The notes under the pieces: model-generated
Told to the model about the DNA's origin: nothing
Database searches by the model: none
Seen by the model: only the letters and a program-made list of their open reading frames with translations
Part shown: positions 1-9,097 of the stretch, in pieces
Layout of the letters: the number at the start of each line of letters is the position of its first letter
How positions within the stretch are numbered: the first letter of the stretch is position 1
Made by a program: the position numbers and the translations under genes
Assembly (NCBI GenBank): GCA_026786005.1
Contig: JAJAYW010000206.1
Span: 1 to 44,648, forward strand
DNA from: Lysobacter sp.
Lineage (GTDB): Bacteria; Pseudomonadota; Gammaproteobacteria; Xanthomonadales; Xanthomonadaceae
Direction: 5' to 3'
DNA length: 44,648 nt

Positions 1-56
1 CCTGGGCGCGATGAGCTTTTCCGGTAACGCCCCATCGCGCCCAGGTGCGCTCCTAC
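1..56. repeat. REP-like palindrome, family A (copy A1, left arm cut by window edge)
   Basis: The arm CCTGGGCGCGAT at the window start pairs with ATCGCGCCCAGG, and the copy ends with TGCGCTCCTAC. Three fuller copies occur at 27737-27804, 31544-31611 and 39900-39976. All share arms of about 23 bases around a loop containing CCGGTAA or a close variant. This copy lies just upstream of frr, where the pyrH-frr gap is expected. REP elements of this type are usually mobilised in trans by a RAYT (TnpA_REP) transposase, and none is encoded here. Confidence 0.85.
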
Positions 57-88
57 AAAGCCCGCAATGCCCAATTTCGGCCATCGCC

Positions 89-94
89 TATAAT
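89..94 (+). promoter_or_regulatory. Possible -10 box upstream of frr
   Basis: A perfect TATAAT lies 33 bases before the preferred frr start, between palindrome A1 and the gene. No convincing -35 hexamer is seen 17 bases upstream, so this is only a candidate promoter. It would let frr be transcribed independently of whatever precedes it. Confidence 0.3.
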
Positions 95-126
95 TCGTGG
101 CTTGTGTATCCGCAACGGAGCCAATG

Positions 127-684
127 ATGCTCAACGACATCAAGAAAGATGCCCAGACCCGCATGACCAAGAGCATTGACGGCCTGCGCCATGACCTGAC
201 CAAGGTCCGCACCGGCCGCGCCTCGCCCGCGCTGGTCGATCATTTGAAGGTGAACTATTACGGCTCCGAGATGCCGTTGTCGCAGGTGGCCAGCGTTGCC
301 GTCTCCGATGCGCGTTCACTCACGATCACGCCGTGGGAAAAACCGATGGTGGCCGCGGTCGAGAAAGCGATCATCGCTTCCGACCTGGGCCTGACGCCCA
401 ACACCTCCGGCACCGTGATCCGCATCAACCTGCCGGCGCTCACCGAGGAACGCCGCAAGGAATTGTCCAAGCACGTGCATGCCGAAGGCGAGAATGCCAA
501 GGTCGCGATCCGCAATGTCCGCCGCGATGCCAACCAGCAGGTCAAGGATCTGCTGAAAGACAAGAAGATCACCGAGGACGAGCAGGGCCGCAGCGAAGAC
601 GACATCCAGAAACTGACCGACAAGTCGATCAAGGATGTCGACGACGTGGTCAAGGCCAAGGAACAGGAATTGATGGCGGTTTGA
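127..684 (+). CDS. frr: Ribosome recycling factor
   Basis: RRF works with EF-G in the cytoplasm to split the post-termination ribosome and free tRNA and mRNA. From the ATG at 127 the product is 185 residues, the usual length of the family. That start has GGAG six bases upstream; the ATG at 124 is too close to it. Family-typical segments are visible: RTGRASPALVD near residues 28-38, EKAIIASDLGL, LTEERRKELSK and NVRRDAN. The last is in the long-helix domain that contacts the ribosome. uppS follows after a palindrome-filled gap of about 118 bases. The open frame extends 30 bases further upstream to 97, but nothing supports that start. Confidence 0.97.
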   Translation: MLNDIKKDAQTRMTKSIDGLRHDLTKVRTGRASPALVDHLKVNYYGSEMPLSQVASVAVSDARSLTITPWEKPMVAAVEKAIIASDLGLTPNTSGTVIRINLPALTEERRKELSKHVHAEGENAKVAIRNVRRDANQQVKDLLKDKKITEDEQGRSEDDIQKLTDKSIKDVDDVVKAKEQELMAV

Positions 685-686
685 AG

Positions 687-800
687 GCGGGGAGTGGGAA
701 ATGGGAAGTAGGGAGTGGGAAAAGCAGAATCGTCAACTGCCACAACATCATTCCAATACCCGGCTCCGACTCCCTACTCACTAACTCCCCACTCCCAGCC
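687..800. repeat. Inverted repeat, family B (copy B1), between frr and uppS
   Basis: Purine-rich GGGGAGTGGGAAATGGGAAG at 689-708, followed by GGGAGTGGGAAA, is mirrored by CTCCCTACTCACTAACTCCC near 770-789 and CCACTCCC. The arms are imperfectly complementary around a loop of about 50 bases. The element fills nearly the whole gap between the frr stop and the uppS start. The same G/C-skewed style recurs at 11098-11220, 29951-30030 and 35535-35637. Confidence 0.75.
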
Positions 801-802
801 TC

Positions 803-1540
803 ATGAATATCCCGCGCCACCTCGCCGTCATCATGGATGGCAACGGCCGATGGGCCGAGCGGCGCAAGCGTCCACGAATCATCGGCCATCGCGCCGGCGC
901 GCGCGCGGTCAACATCTGCATCGACTTCTGCCTCGAGCATGGCATCGAGGCGCTGACGCTGTTTGCCTTTTCCAGCGAAAACTGGGGCCGTCCCGAAGAT
1001 GAAATCGGTGCATTGATGAAGTTGTTCATGAATGCGCTGGACCGCGAAGTGGACGAACTGCATCGTCGCCAAGTGCGCATTCGTTTCATCGGCGATCGTG
1101 AACGCTTCAGCGACAAGATCCGCGCGCGCATGACCAGTGCCGAAACGCAGACGCGCGATAACTCAAGACTCACGCTCACCATCGCCGCCAGTTACGGCGG
1201 CCGCCAGGACATCGTGCTGGCGACGCGCGCGCTGGCCGAAGAGGTGGCTGCGGGCCGCTTGCAACCCGATCAGATCGACGAAGCCGCGGTCCATGCCCGG
1301 ATGGCATTATCCGACTTGCCCACGCCCGACTTGTTCATCCGCACTGGCGGCGACCATCGCATCAGCAATTTCCTGCTGTGGCAGATGGCGTACACCGAAC
1401 TGTGGTTCACCGAAACATTGTGGCCGGAGCTAGATGCCGCCACACTGCGCCGCGCACTGGACGATTACGCCCAGCGCGAACGCCGTTTTGGCCTCACGGG
1501 CGCGCAGATTGCCGCTCAACCTGATCCGGGCACTGCATGA
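803..1540 (+). CDS. uppS: Undecaprenyl diphosphate synthase (cis-prenyltransferase)
   Basis: The enzyme adds eight cis isoprene units to farnesyl diphosphate to make the C55 carrier for peptidoglycan and LPS building blocks. The N-terminus carries the family hallmark MDGNGRWA with catalytic Asp12, then GHRAGA and LTLFAFSSENWGRP. The C-terminal half carries RTGGDHRISNFLLWQ and the acidic pocket ending in LWPE. The product is 245 residues, normal for the family. Where most homologues read GGEQRIS this one reads GGDHRIS, a mild change beside the substrate site. Its stop codon overlaps the start of cdsA (ATGA), which implies coupled translation. Confidence 0.97.
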   Translation: MNIPRHLAVIMDGNGRWAERRKRPRIIGHRAGARAVNICIDFCLEHGIEALTLFAFSSENWGRPEDEIGALMKLFMNALDREVDELHRRQVRIRFIGDRERFSDKIRARMTSAETQTRDNSRLTLTIAASYGGRQDIVLATRALAEEVAAGRLQPDQIDEAAVHARMALSDLPTPDLFIRTGGDHRISNFLLWQMAYTELWFTETLWPELDAATLRRALDDYAQRERRFGLTGAQIAAQPDPGTA

Positions 1541-2373
1541 CCAGACTTCGCGTCCTGACCGCGTCGATCCTTGCGCCGCTGGCGATCGCGGCGATATTGT
1601 TTTTGCCGACGCCGTGGCTGGTCGCGCTCACGGCCGTGATGTTCCTGGCCGGAATGTGGGAATGGTTTGCGCTTGCGGAAATCGATGACACGCTGGCACG
1701 CACCATCCTGCTGGTCGCCAACCTGTTGCTGATGGTGGCGCTGGTGTGGGGATCGCAATCGGCGACGGGCGGCACGCTGGTGTTGTTCCGCATCGCAACG
1801 GTGGTCGGCGTGATCTGGTGGTTGCTGGCCGCGCTTTGGTTGACGCGCTACGATTTCGCTTCCGATCACGACACGCATGCACGTGCTTTCAAGCTGGCGG
1901 CGGGCACGCTGGCGATTATCCCGGCATGGTGTGCGCTGGCGCTGATCCATGCCGAGCAACCTAATGGACATCGCTGGCTGCTGGTGGCGCTGGCCATCGT
2001 CTGGGCGGCGGACACCGGCGCGTATTTCGCCGGGCGCGCCTTCGGTAAACACAAACTCAGTCCGCGCATCAGTCCCAACAAGACCGTGGAAGGCCTGGGC
2101 GGCGGCATGCTCGCCGGTTTGACCGCTGGCGTGCTGGGCGGCTGGATCGCGGGAGCCAGCCTGCAGCAGTTGCCGCTGGTGGCGCTGATGGCATTCATCG
2201 TCGTGCTCTTCTCGGTGATCGGTGATCTGTTCGAGAGCCTGCTCAAGCGTCATGTCGGCGCCAAGGATTCGGGCAACCTGATTCCCGGACACGGCGGCAT
2301 CCTGGATCGCATCGACAGCGTGCTGGCCGCCCTGCCCGTGTTCGCACTCGGGAAGGCCTGGCTGGAATTTTGA
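1537..2373 (+). CDS. cdsA: Phosphatidate cytidylyltransferase (CDP-diacylglycerol synthase)
   Basis: CdsA makes CDP-diacylglycerol from phosphatidic acid and CTP in the inner membrane, the branch point for all phospholipids. The 278-residue product is mostly hydrophobic with several transmembrane helices. Near its C-terminus it has the complete family signature from about residue 226: S-x-x-G-D-L-F-E-S, then KRHVGAKDSG, then PGHGGILDRID, which holds the metal-binding acidic residues. It starts inside the uppS stop codon. dxr follows after 126 bases that hold an inverted repeat. Confidence 0.96.
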   Translation: MTRLRVLTASILAPLAIAAILFLPTPWLVALTAVMFLAGMWEWFALAEIDDTLARTILLVANLLLMVALVWGSQSATGGTLVLFRIATVVGVIWWLLAALWLTRYDFASDHDTHARAFKLAAGTLAIIPAWCALALIHAEQPNGHRWLLVALAIVWAADTGAYFAGRAFGKHKLSPRISPNKTVEGLGGGMLAGLTAGVLGGWIAGASLQQLPLVALMAFIVVLFSVIGDLFESLLKRHVGAKDSGNLIPGHGGILDRIDSVLAALPVFALGKAWLEF

Positions 2374-2389
2374 TGCACTCGGTCGAGAT

Positions 2390-2490
2390 CGTAGGGTGGA
2401 TCTGGACCCACCATTGCGCAGCAAACAAGCGTGCTGGCCGAAACCATGTCGCCCGATCTCAAAGCAGTGGGTCCAGACCCATCCTGCGTA
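2390..2490. repeat. Inverted repeat, family D, between cdsA and dxr
   Basis: The left arm GTAGGGTGGATCTGGACCCA (2391-2410) pairs with the right arm TGGGTCCAGACCCATCCTGC (2468-2487), with a few mismatches and a spacer of about 55 bases. The right arm ends 10 bases before the dxr start. A related element with a GTAGGGCGGG core lies at 24231-24360. Confidence 0.8.
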
Positions 2491-2499
2491 ACTTCGCCC

Positions 2500-3675
2500 A
2501 TGAATAACGTCGCCGTACTTGGCGCGACCGGGTCGATCGGCACTTCGGCGCTCGATGTCATCACCCGCCATCCAGACCGCCTGCGAGTCAGCGTGCTGGC
2601 GGGCGGACGCAATGTCGACGCATTGATCGCGTTATGCCGACAACATCGTCCCGACCACGCGGTCATCGCCGACGCGGCATCGTTCGCCAGCCTGCGCGAC
2701 GGTTTGCGCGCTGCCGGGCTCAAGACCGAAGCACATCCGGGCAAGGAGGCCATCGATACGCTTGCCGGCGGCGACGCCTGTGACATCGTCATTGCCGCCA
2801 TCGTCGGTGCCGCCGGCCTGTCATCGACGCTCGCCGCAGCGAAGGCCGGCAAACGCTTGTTGCTGGCAAACAAGGAATCGCTGGTGCTGGCCGGCGAACT
2901 GTTGATGGCCGCTGCGCGCAACGCGGGCGCCGACATCATCCCGATCGACAGCGAACACAACGCGATCTTTCAATGCCTGCCGTCCGCCGATGCCTGCGCG
3001 GGTCTGCGCAGGATCGTGCTGACGGCGTCCGGCGGACCGTTCCGGGGTCGCACGCGCAGTACGTTGCGCGACATCACGCCGGAACAAGCCATCGCCCATC
3101 CCAAGTGGTCGATGGGGCCCAAGATCTCCGTCGATTCCGCAACCCTGATGAACAAGGGTCTGGAAGTCATCGAGGCGCATCACTTGTTCGGGCTGCCGGG
3201 CGAGTGCATCGATGTGCTGGTGCATCCGCAAAGCCTGGTGCATTCGCTAGTCGAATTCGTCGATGGATCGACGCTCGCGCAACTCGGTTTGCCGGACATG
3301 CGCACGGCGCTTGCAGTCGGTTTGGCTTGGCCGCAGCGGATCGCATCCGGCGTCGAGCGGCTGGATCTGCTGGAACACGGCCGACTCGAATTCGAGGCGC
3401 CGGATCTGGCCACCTTCCCCTGCCTGCGACTTGCCTACGAAGCCTTGGCGGCGGGCGGCACGACGCCGGCGCTGCTCAATGCACTCAACGAAACCGCTGT
3501 TTCAGCGTTTCTTCAGGGGCGGATAGGCTTCCTAGACATTCCTGCACTTGTTGAAGCAGGCCTTGCAGCGCTTCCATCCACACCCGCCGCTTCGCTGGAC
3601 GTGCTGCTCGAGGCCGATACATCCGCCAGGCATTACGCCGAACAAGCCATCATCCAGATGACGGCAAACCGATAA
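2500..3675 (+). CDS. dxr: 1-deoxy-D-xylulose 5-phosphate reductoisomerase
   Basis: Dxr converts DXP to 2-C-methyl-D-erythritol 4-phosphate with NADPH, the first committed step of the MEP isoprenoid pathway. The N-terminal Rossmann motif GATGSIG is at residues 8-14. The metal-binding Asp150 and Glu152 (IDSEHN) fall at the same numbers as in the E. coli enzyme. Next come LTASGGPFR and the long conserved stretch [20 protein letters not shown]. The product is 391 residues from the ATG at 2500. The open frame runs upstream to 2431, but that stretch is repeat-derived, so the later start is preferred. Isoprenoid units made here feed uppS and ispA in the same window. Confidence 0.97.
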   Translation: MNNVAVLGATGSIGTSALDVITRHPDRLRVSVLAGGRNVDALIALCRQHRPDHAVIADAASFASLRDGLRAAGLKTEAHPGKEAIDTLAGGDACDIVIAAIVGAAGLSSTLAAAKAGKRLLLANKESLVLAGELLMAAARNAGADIIPIDSEHNAIFQCLPSADACAGLRRIVLTASGGPFRGRTRSTLRDITPEQAIAHPKWSMGPKISVDSATLMNKGLEVIEAHHLFGLPGECIDVLVHPQSLVHSLVEFVDGSTLAQLGLPDMRTALAVGLAWPQRIASGVERLDLLEHGRLEFEAPDLATFPCLRLAYEALAAGGTTPALLNALNETAVSAFLQGRIGFLDIPALVEAGLAALPSTPAASLDVLLEADTSARHYAEQAIIQMTANR

Positions 3676-3718
3676 GTGACCATCGCGATGAGTGCCTCTA
3701 CTGCCAGGTGTGGATCCA

Positions 3719-5077
3719 ATGTCTGACGTCTTCGGTTCGATCTGGTGGTTGATTGTCAGCATCGGCGTGCTGGTGACGTTCCATGAATTTGGTCATTTCT
3801 GGGTGGCGCGGCGCTGCGGCGTGAAGGTGCTGCGGTTCTCGATCGGCTTCGGCAAGGCGCTGTGGTCGCGGCACGGCAAGGACGGCACCGAATACGTGAT
3901 CGCTGCGATCCCGCTCGGCGGCTACGTCAAGATGCTGGACGAACGCGAAGGCGACGTTGCACCTGCCGATGTCAGCCATGCCTTCAACCGGCAATCGGTG
4001 TGGCAACGGATCGCGATCGTGGCGGCCGGCCCGATCGCGAACCTGTTGCTGTGCGTGACGCTGCTATGGGCGATGTTCGTGGTCGGCAGGCCCGACTTCG
4101 CGCCGACGATTGGCCGCGTCGAAGGGATCGCTGCCGAGGCAGGTTTTCGCACCGGCGACACGCTGCTGAAGGTTGGCGAGCGCGACACGCCCACGTGGAG
4201 TGAAGCTGCCATGGCGTTGACGACGGCTGCCATGGATCGTGCGCCCATCGCCGTGCAGGTCAGGAACGTCGATGACGACATCGTGACCCGTACGCTCCCG
4301 CTGTCCAGGCTGCCGGCCTCGTTTGAAGAGATGCGCGCGATCCAGATCGTCGGTTTGTCGCCACGCCACTACACCTTGCCGGCAGTGGTCGGCAAGATCG
4401 AAGCCGGAACAGCGGCCTACGGCATCCTCATCGAAGGCGATCGCATCACCGCCATCGATGGCGCCAGCGTGTCCTCGTTCGACGACATCGGACCGCTCGT
4501 GCAGACACTGGGCCGCAGTGGCGGCGAGGGCATGGTGGAGGTCGAACGCAACGGCGAGCGTCTTGCGCTGCCGCTCCAGCCCAGGCAACGCACCGAACCG
4601 GATCGCGGCACCTACTGGGCGCTAGGCATCGCGCCGCAAGCACGTACCACGGTGCCGGAATACGACGCGATGCTGCGCTACGGCCCCATCGCCGCCATCC
4701 CGGTCGCGCTGCGCGAAACCGGTACGATGTTCCGCGACTCCGTCGCCATGATCGGCCGCATGTTCAGCGGGCGTGCATCCGCCAAAAACGTCTCCGGGCC
4801 GATCACCATTGCGCGTTATGCCAATGCGTCCGCGCAGCTTGGCCTCGCATGGTTCTTGAACTTCCTGGCCCTGCTGTCGCTCAGTCTGGCCATCATCAAC
4901 CTGATGCCCATACCCGTCTTGGACGGAGGCCACCTGCTGTATTACCTTATCGAGTTGGTCAAAGGCAGCCCATTGAGTGAGCGAGCGATGGCTGCCGGCC
5001 AGTTCGTCGGTCTGGCCCTGTTGGCCAGCCTGATGGGCCTGGCGTTCTACAATGACATCCTCGGGCTGGTGCGCTGA
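3719..5077 (+). CDS. rseP: Site-2 intramembrane zinc metalloprotease RseP
   Basis: RseP cleaves anti-sigma factor RseA, releasing sigma-E during envelope stress, and removes spent signal peptides. The 452-residue product has the HEFGH zinc motif at residues 22-26 inside the first membrane helix. Two PDZ-like regions lie in the periplasmic middle. The second active-site motif LDGG carries Asp402 near the C-terminus, followed by the last hydrophobic helices. The ATG at 3719 is chosen because MSDVFGSIWW matches the family start; an upstream GTG at 3692 is less likely. Its place directly before bamA is conserved in gammaproteobacteria. Confidence 0.96.
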   Translation: MSDVFGSIWWLIVSIGVLVTFHEFGHFWVARRCGVKVLRFSIGFGKALWSRHGKDGTEYVIAAIPLGGYVKMLDEREGDVAPADVSHAFNRQSVWQRIAIVAAGPIANLLLCVTLLWAMFVVGRPDFAPTIGRVEGIAAEAGFRTGDTLLKVGERDTPTWSEAAMALTTAAMDRAPIAVQVRNVDDDIVTRTLPLSRLPASFEEMRAIQIVGLSPRHYTLPAVVGKIEAGTAAYGILIEGDRITAIDGASVSSFDDIGPLVQTLGRSGGEGMVEVERNGERLALPLQPRQRTEPDRGTYWALGIAPQARTTVPEYDAMLRYGPIAAIPVALRETGTMFRDSVAMIGRMFSGRASAKNVSGPITIARYANASAQLGLAWFLNFLALLSLSLAIINLMPIPVLDGGHLLYYLIELVKGSPLSERAMAAGQFVGLALLASLMGLAFYNDILGLVR

Positions 5078-5159
5078 TGGCTGTATTTCGATGGCCCTCG
5101 TGTTTCATAAGCCATTTGCCGCGCACTCCGCCCTGCCGACCTCACCTACGGACGTACTA

Positions 5160-7553
5160 ATGACGCGAACCCCCACTCGCCGCCTGCTCACGCTCGCCCT
5201 CGCCGCCGCCATCGCCTTGCCTGCGTGGGCGCAGACGGCCGAACCGTTCACCGTCACCGATATCCGCATCGACGGCCTGCAGCGCATCTCGGCCGGCACC
5301 GTGTTCACCTACCTGCCGATCGAGCGCGGCGACACCGTTGATCAGACGCGTTCGGCCGAAGCGATTCGTGCGTTGTACAAGACCGGCTTTTTCGAGGATG
5401 TCCGCCTGGATCGCCAGAACGGCATCCTGGTGGTGACTGTCACCGAGCGTCCCGCGATCAACACGCTGACCGTGACAGGCAACAAGGACATCAAGTCCGA
5501 GGAATTGCTCAAGGGCCTCAAGGATATCGGCTTGGCCGAGGGCGAAACCTTTGACCGGTTGAGCCTGGATCGCGTCACCCGCGAGCTCAATCGCCAATAC
5601 AACAACCGCGGCAAGTACAACGTCGAAATCTCGCCGACGATCGCGCAACTCGACCGCAATCGCGTGGATGTGACCATCACGGTCAAGGAAGGCAAGGCTG
5701 CCAAGATCCGCCACATCAATCTGGTCGGCAACGAATTGTTCACCGACAAGGATCTCACCGACAGCTGGGAGTCGAGCAAGACCAACTGGTTGTCGTGGTA
5801 CAAGCGCGACGACCAGTACTCGGCGGAAAAACTCTCTGGCGACATCGAGAAACTCAACTCGTTTTATCTTGATCGTGGCTACGTCGATTACAACCTCGAT
5901 TCGACGCAGGTCGCGATCAGCCCCGACAAGCGCGACATGTTCCTCACCGCTGGACTGACGGAAGGCGAGCAGTACAAGATCTCGACGGTCACCGTCAGCG
6001 GCGATACGGTGTTGCCGAAAGAGCAGATCGAGAAGCTGGTGTATGTCAAACCCGACCAGATCTTCTCGCGGCGTTTGCTGGAACTGAGCACCGAGTCGAT
6101 TACCGCGGTGCTCAGCAACATCGGTTATGCGTTTGCAGCGGCCAACCCGATTCCCAGCATCGATCGCGAAAAGCGCACCGTCGGCATCGACATGCAGGTT
6201 GTGCCAGGCCCACGAGTCAACGTGCGCCGCATTGTCTTCAAAGGCAACAGCCGGACGTCCGATGAGGTGTTGCGCCGCGAGATGCGTCAGTTTGAAGGCT
6301 CCTGGTATTCGCAGGCGGCGATCGACCGTTCCAAGATCCGACTGCAGCGCCTCGGATTCTTCGAGGAGGTGAATGTCGAGACACCGGCGGTCGTCGGCAG
6401 CAATGACGAAGTCGATGTGGTGTTCGACGTCAAGGAAACGACGTCTGGCAGCTTCCTGGTGGGCGTTGGATACTCGCAGTTAAGCGGCGTCACCGCATCG
6501 ATCCAGCTGTCCGAAAACAACTTCCTCGGCAGCGGCAACAGGGTGTCGGTCGCAGCACAACGCAGCTCGTACCAGAAGAGTTACAACTTTTCATTCGTCA
6601 ACCCTTATTTCAATGACAGCGGCATGTCACTGGGCTACAACCTGTCCTGGCGGGAGTTCGATTACGGTAACTTCAACGTCGCGCAATATTCGAGCAATAG
6701 CGGTTCCGCGTCTGTAGTAGCTGGCCTGCCGATCACCGAATACGACACGGTGTCCGCGTTATTCGGTATCGACAGCAACGAGATCCTGGCCTTCCGAGGT
6801 TCATCGCCAGATGTGATCGTGGATTACCTAGATGCCCTCGGCCATCGCACTTTCCATGCTTGGCGCGCACAGCTGGGTTATTCGCGCGATACGCGCAACA
6901 GCGCGCTGACGCCGACCTACGGCACCTATCAGCGGATCGGCCTGGAAGCGACCCTGCCCGGCTCGACCGCCGAGTACTACAAAGTCGAATACGAATTCTC
7001 GAAATTCTGGCCGCTGAGCCCTTCGCTCGTGCTCAACACCAGTCTCGACCTGGGCTATGGCGATTCCTATGCCGATCCCCGCTCGGTGACAGTCATCGAA
7101 CCGGACAGCCCGTTCGATTCCGACAATCTGCCCGAATCGCGCGTCGTGACCGCAGATGGCCTGCCTTTCTTCGAGAATTTCTACGCCGGCGGCGTGACTT
7201 CGTCGGGACGCGTGCGTGGGTTCGCTGACAACACTCTTGGTCCGCGCGCATCGAGCGGATTCGGTTTCGCGCAACCGATCGGCGGCGCGCTTAAGACGAT
7301 CGGCACGGTTGAGATGTTCTTCCCGCAGTTATTGGACACCAATGCTGCGCGTATTTCCGCCTTCGTCGATTTCGGCAACGTGTTCAAGGATGTCGACAGT
7401 TTCGACGCAAACGAGTTACGGGCCTCGGCGGGCGTGGCCTTGTTGTGGCGCGCGCCGGTGGGACCGATCACCATCAGTTATGCGTTGCCGATCCGCGAAT
7501 TTGACGGCGACGAAACCGAGCGCCTGCAGTTCACTTTCTCTGGCGGCTTCTGA
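5160..7553 (+). CDS. bamA: Outer membrane assembly factor BamA
   Basis: BamA is the essential core of the machine that inserts beta-barrel proteins into the outer membrane. The start at 5160 gives a clear signal peptide (MTRTPTRRLLTLALAAAIA, cleavage after AWA). Five POTRA domains follow up to about residue 420, and the rest is a 16-strand barrel ending in phenylalanine (FTFSGGF). The conserved loop motif VRGF is present (VRGFADNTLGPR). The product is 797 residues, a normal size. The frame is open back to 5052 over the end of rseP, but that would hide the signal peptide. No skp/ompH gene lies between bamA and lpxD, unlike in E. coli. Confidence 0.96.
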   Translation: MTRTPTRRLLTLALAAAIALPAWAQTAEPFTVTDIRIDGLQRISAGTVFTYLPIERGDTVDQTRSAEAIRALYKTGFFEDVRLDRQNGILVVTVTERPAINTLTVTGNKDIKSEELLKGLKDIGLAEGETFDRLSLDRVTRELNRQYNNRGKYNVEISPTIAQLDRNRVDVTITVKEGKAAKIRHINLVGNELFTDKDLTDSWESSKTNWLSWYKRDDQYSAEKLSGDIEKLNSFYLDRGYVDYNLDSTQVAISPDKRDMFLTAGLTEGEQYKISTVTVSGDTVLPKEQIEKLVYVKPDQIFSRRLLELSTESITAVLSNIGYAFAAANPIPSIDREKRTVGIDMQVVPGPRVNVRRIVFKGNSRTSDEVLRREMRQFEGSWYSQAAIDRSKIRLQRLGFFEEVNVETPAVVGSNDEVDVVFDVKETTSGSFLVGVGYSQLSGVTASIQLSENNFLGSGNRVSVAAQRSSYQKSYNFSFVNPYFNDSGMSLGYNLSWREFDYGNFNVAQYSSNSGSASVVAGLPITEYDTVSALFGIDSNEILAFRGSSPDVIVDYLDALGHRTFHAWRAQLGYSRDTRNSALTPTYGTYQRIGLEATLPGSTAEYYKVEYEFSKFWPLSPSLVLNTSLDLGYGDSYADPRSVTVIEPDSPFDSDNLPESRVVTADGLPFFENFYAGGVTSSGRVRGFADNTLGPRASSGFGFAQPIGGALKTIGTVEMFFPQLLDTNAARISAFVDFGNVFKDVDSFDANELRASAGVALLWRAPVGPITISYALPIREFDGDETERLQFTFSGGF

Positions 7554-7580
7554 CATCCCACTTCGACGGAGCGCTGCGGC

Positions 7581-8636
7581 ATGACGTCGATCACGGCTGA
7601 AGAGCTTTCGAGTCGTTTCGGATTGCCGCTGCGCGGGGATGCAAGCCTGTCGGTTGGCGGTGTCGCGACGCTGGGAAGTGCAGGTGCGGGCCAGCTGACC
7701 TTCCTCGCCAATCCGCGCTATCGCTCGCAACTCGCCGGCACCAGGGCGTCGGTCGTGGTTTTACGTGCGGAAGATGCTGCGGATTGTCCGACGACGGCAT
7801 TAATTGCCGAAGATCCTTATTCTGCTTTCGCCAGGATCGCGGCGCTGTTCGAACAAAAAACGGCGCCTGCTGCCGGCGTGCATGCCAGTGCGGCCGTCGA
7901 TCCATCGGCCGCGATTGATGCAACCGCCTCCATCGGCCCCTTCGTCTCAATCGGCCCCCGAACCCGCATCGACGCGGGCGCGATCGTGGGCCCCGGCTGC
8001 GTCATCGGCGAGGATTGCCATATTGGCGAGCACAGCGAACTGGTCGCGCGCGTCACCCTGGTCACCCGCGTCATGCTTGGCAAGCGCGTGCGCATCCATG
8101 CCGGCGCCGTGCTCGGCGCCGACGGGTTCGGACTGGCCATGGATGGCGGCCGCTGGCTGAAGGTGCCGCAGCTCGGCGGCGTGCGGATCGGCGACGATTG
8201 CGAAATCGGCGCGAACACCACCATCGATCGCGGCGCGCTCGACGACACGGTACTCGAGGAGGATGTCCGTCTCGACAACCAGATCCAGATTGGCCACAAC
8301 GCCCACATCGGCGCGCATACCGCCATGGCGGGCTGTTCGGCGGTTGCCGGCAGCGCACGGATCGGTAATTACTGCCTGATCGGCGGCGGCGCGGGCGTGC
8401 TCGGGCATCTGGAGATCTGCGATCGGGTCGTCGTCACGGCCATGAGCCTGGTGACCAGTTCGATCCGCGAGCCCGGCGAGTATTCATCGGGCACGCCTTT
8501 GATGGACAATCGCAGCTGGCGCAAGAATGCCGCGCGTTTCAAGCAACTCGATGCGCTGACCCGGCGCGTGACTTCGGCGAGTTTGCAATCGGCAAGCACG
8601 CAAGCCGCGGACAAACCTGCCGCGGACAAGGAATGA
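7581..8636 (+). CDS. lpxD: UDP-3-O-(3-hydroxyacyl)glucosamine N-acyltransferase
   Basis: LpxD adds the second 3-hydroxyacyl chain (amide-linked) in lipid A synthesis, using acyl-ACP. The 351-residue product has an N-terminal uridine-binding domain (residues 1-100, with FLANPRYRSQL) and a left-handed beta-helix of hexapeptide repeats such as IGEDCHIGEHSELV. The conserved NQIQIGHN histidine segment contains the catalytic base. A short C-terminal helical part follows (RFKQLDALTRRV). The last dozen residues are rich in Ala and Lys and look variable. The stop overlaps the first possible fabZ ATG. Confidence 0.96.
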   Translation: MTSITAEELSSRFGLPLRGDASLSVGGVATLGSAGAGQLTFLANPRYRSQLAGTRASVVVLRAEDAADCPTTALIAEDPYSAFARIAALFEQKTAPAAGVHASAAVDPSAAIDATASIGPFVSIGPRTRIDAGAIVGPGCVIGEDCHIGEHSELVARVTLVTRVMLGKRVRIHAGAVLGADGFGLAMDGGRWLKVPQLGGVRIGDDCEIGANTTIDRGALDDTVLEEDVRLDNQIQIGHNAHIGAHTAMAGCSAVAGSARIGNYCLIGGGAGVLGHLEICDRVVVTAMSLVTSSIREPGEYSSGTPLMDNRSWRKNAARFKQLDALTRRVTSASLQSASTQAADKPAADKE

Positions 8637-8638
8637 GA

Positions 8639-9094
8639 ATGAGTGCTGCCGTGACACTGCCGATCGACACCGACCGCATCCAGGCGTTGCTGCCGCATCG
8701 TTATCCCTTTCTGCTGGTGGATCGGGTGACGGAGTTCGAACCCAACAAGCATCTGCTGGCCTACAAGAACGTGACCATCAACGAGCCGTTTTTCCAGGGC
8801 CACTTCCCGGAACATCCGGTGATGCCGGGTGTGCTGGTGATCGAGGCACTGGCGCAGGCGGGTGGCTTGTTGACGCAGCTCTCGCGTGACAGCGATACCG
8901 CGAACAAATTGTTCTACCTGGTCAAGATCGACAACGCCAAATTCTCCAGGATGGTGGTGCCCGGTGATCGACTTGAACTCGACGTTACGCTGAAGCGCAA
9001 TATCCGCAACATGGCGATCTACCACTGTATCGCGCGCGTCGATGGCGAGCAGGTGGCCTGCGCGGAAATCCTCTGCGCCGAAGTCAAGGGATAA
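8639..9094 (+). CDS. fabZ: 3-hydroxyacyl-[ACP] dehydratase FabZ
   Basis: FabZ dehydrates 3-hydroxyacyl-ACP in fatty acid elongation. It competes with LpxA and LpxD for the same substrate, which explains its place in the lpx cluster. The hot-dog domain carries [14 protein letters not shown], the catalytic His55 in [11 protein letters not shown] and Glu69 in [10 protein letters not shown]. Two in-frame ATGs are possible. The one at 8639 has AAGGA six bases upstream, whereas the one at 8633 abuts that motif, so 8639 is preferred (151 residues). lpxA follows after 3 bases. Confidence 0.96.
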   Translation: MSAAVTLPIDTDRIQALLPHRYPFLLVDRVTEFEPNKHLLAYKNVTINEPFFQGHFPEHPVMPGVLVIEALAQAGGLLTQLSRDSDTANKLFYLVKIDNAKFSRMVVPGDRLELDVTLKRNIRNMAIYHCIARVDGEQVACAEILCAEVKG

Positions 9095-9097
9095 GCC

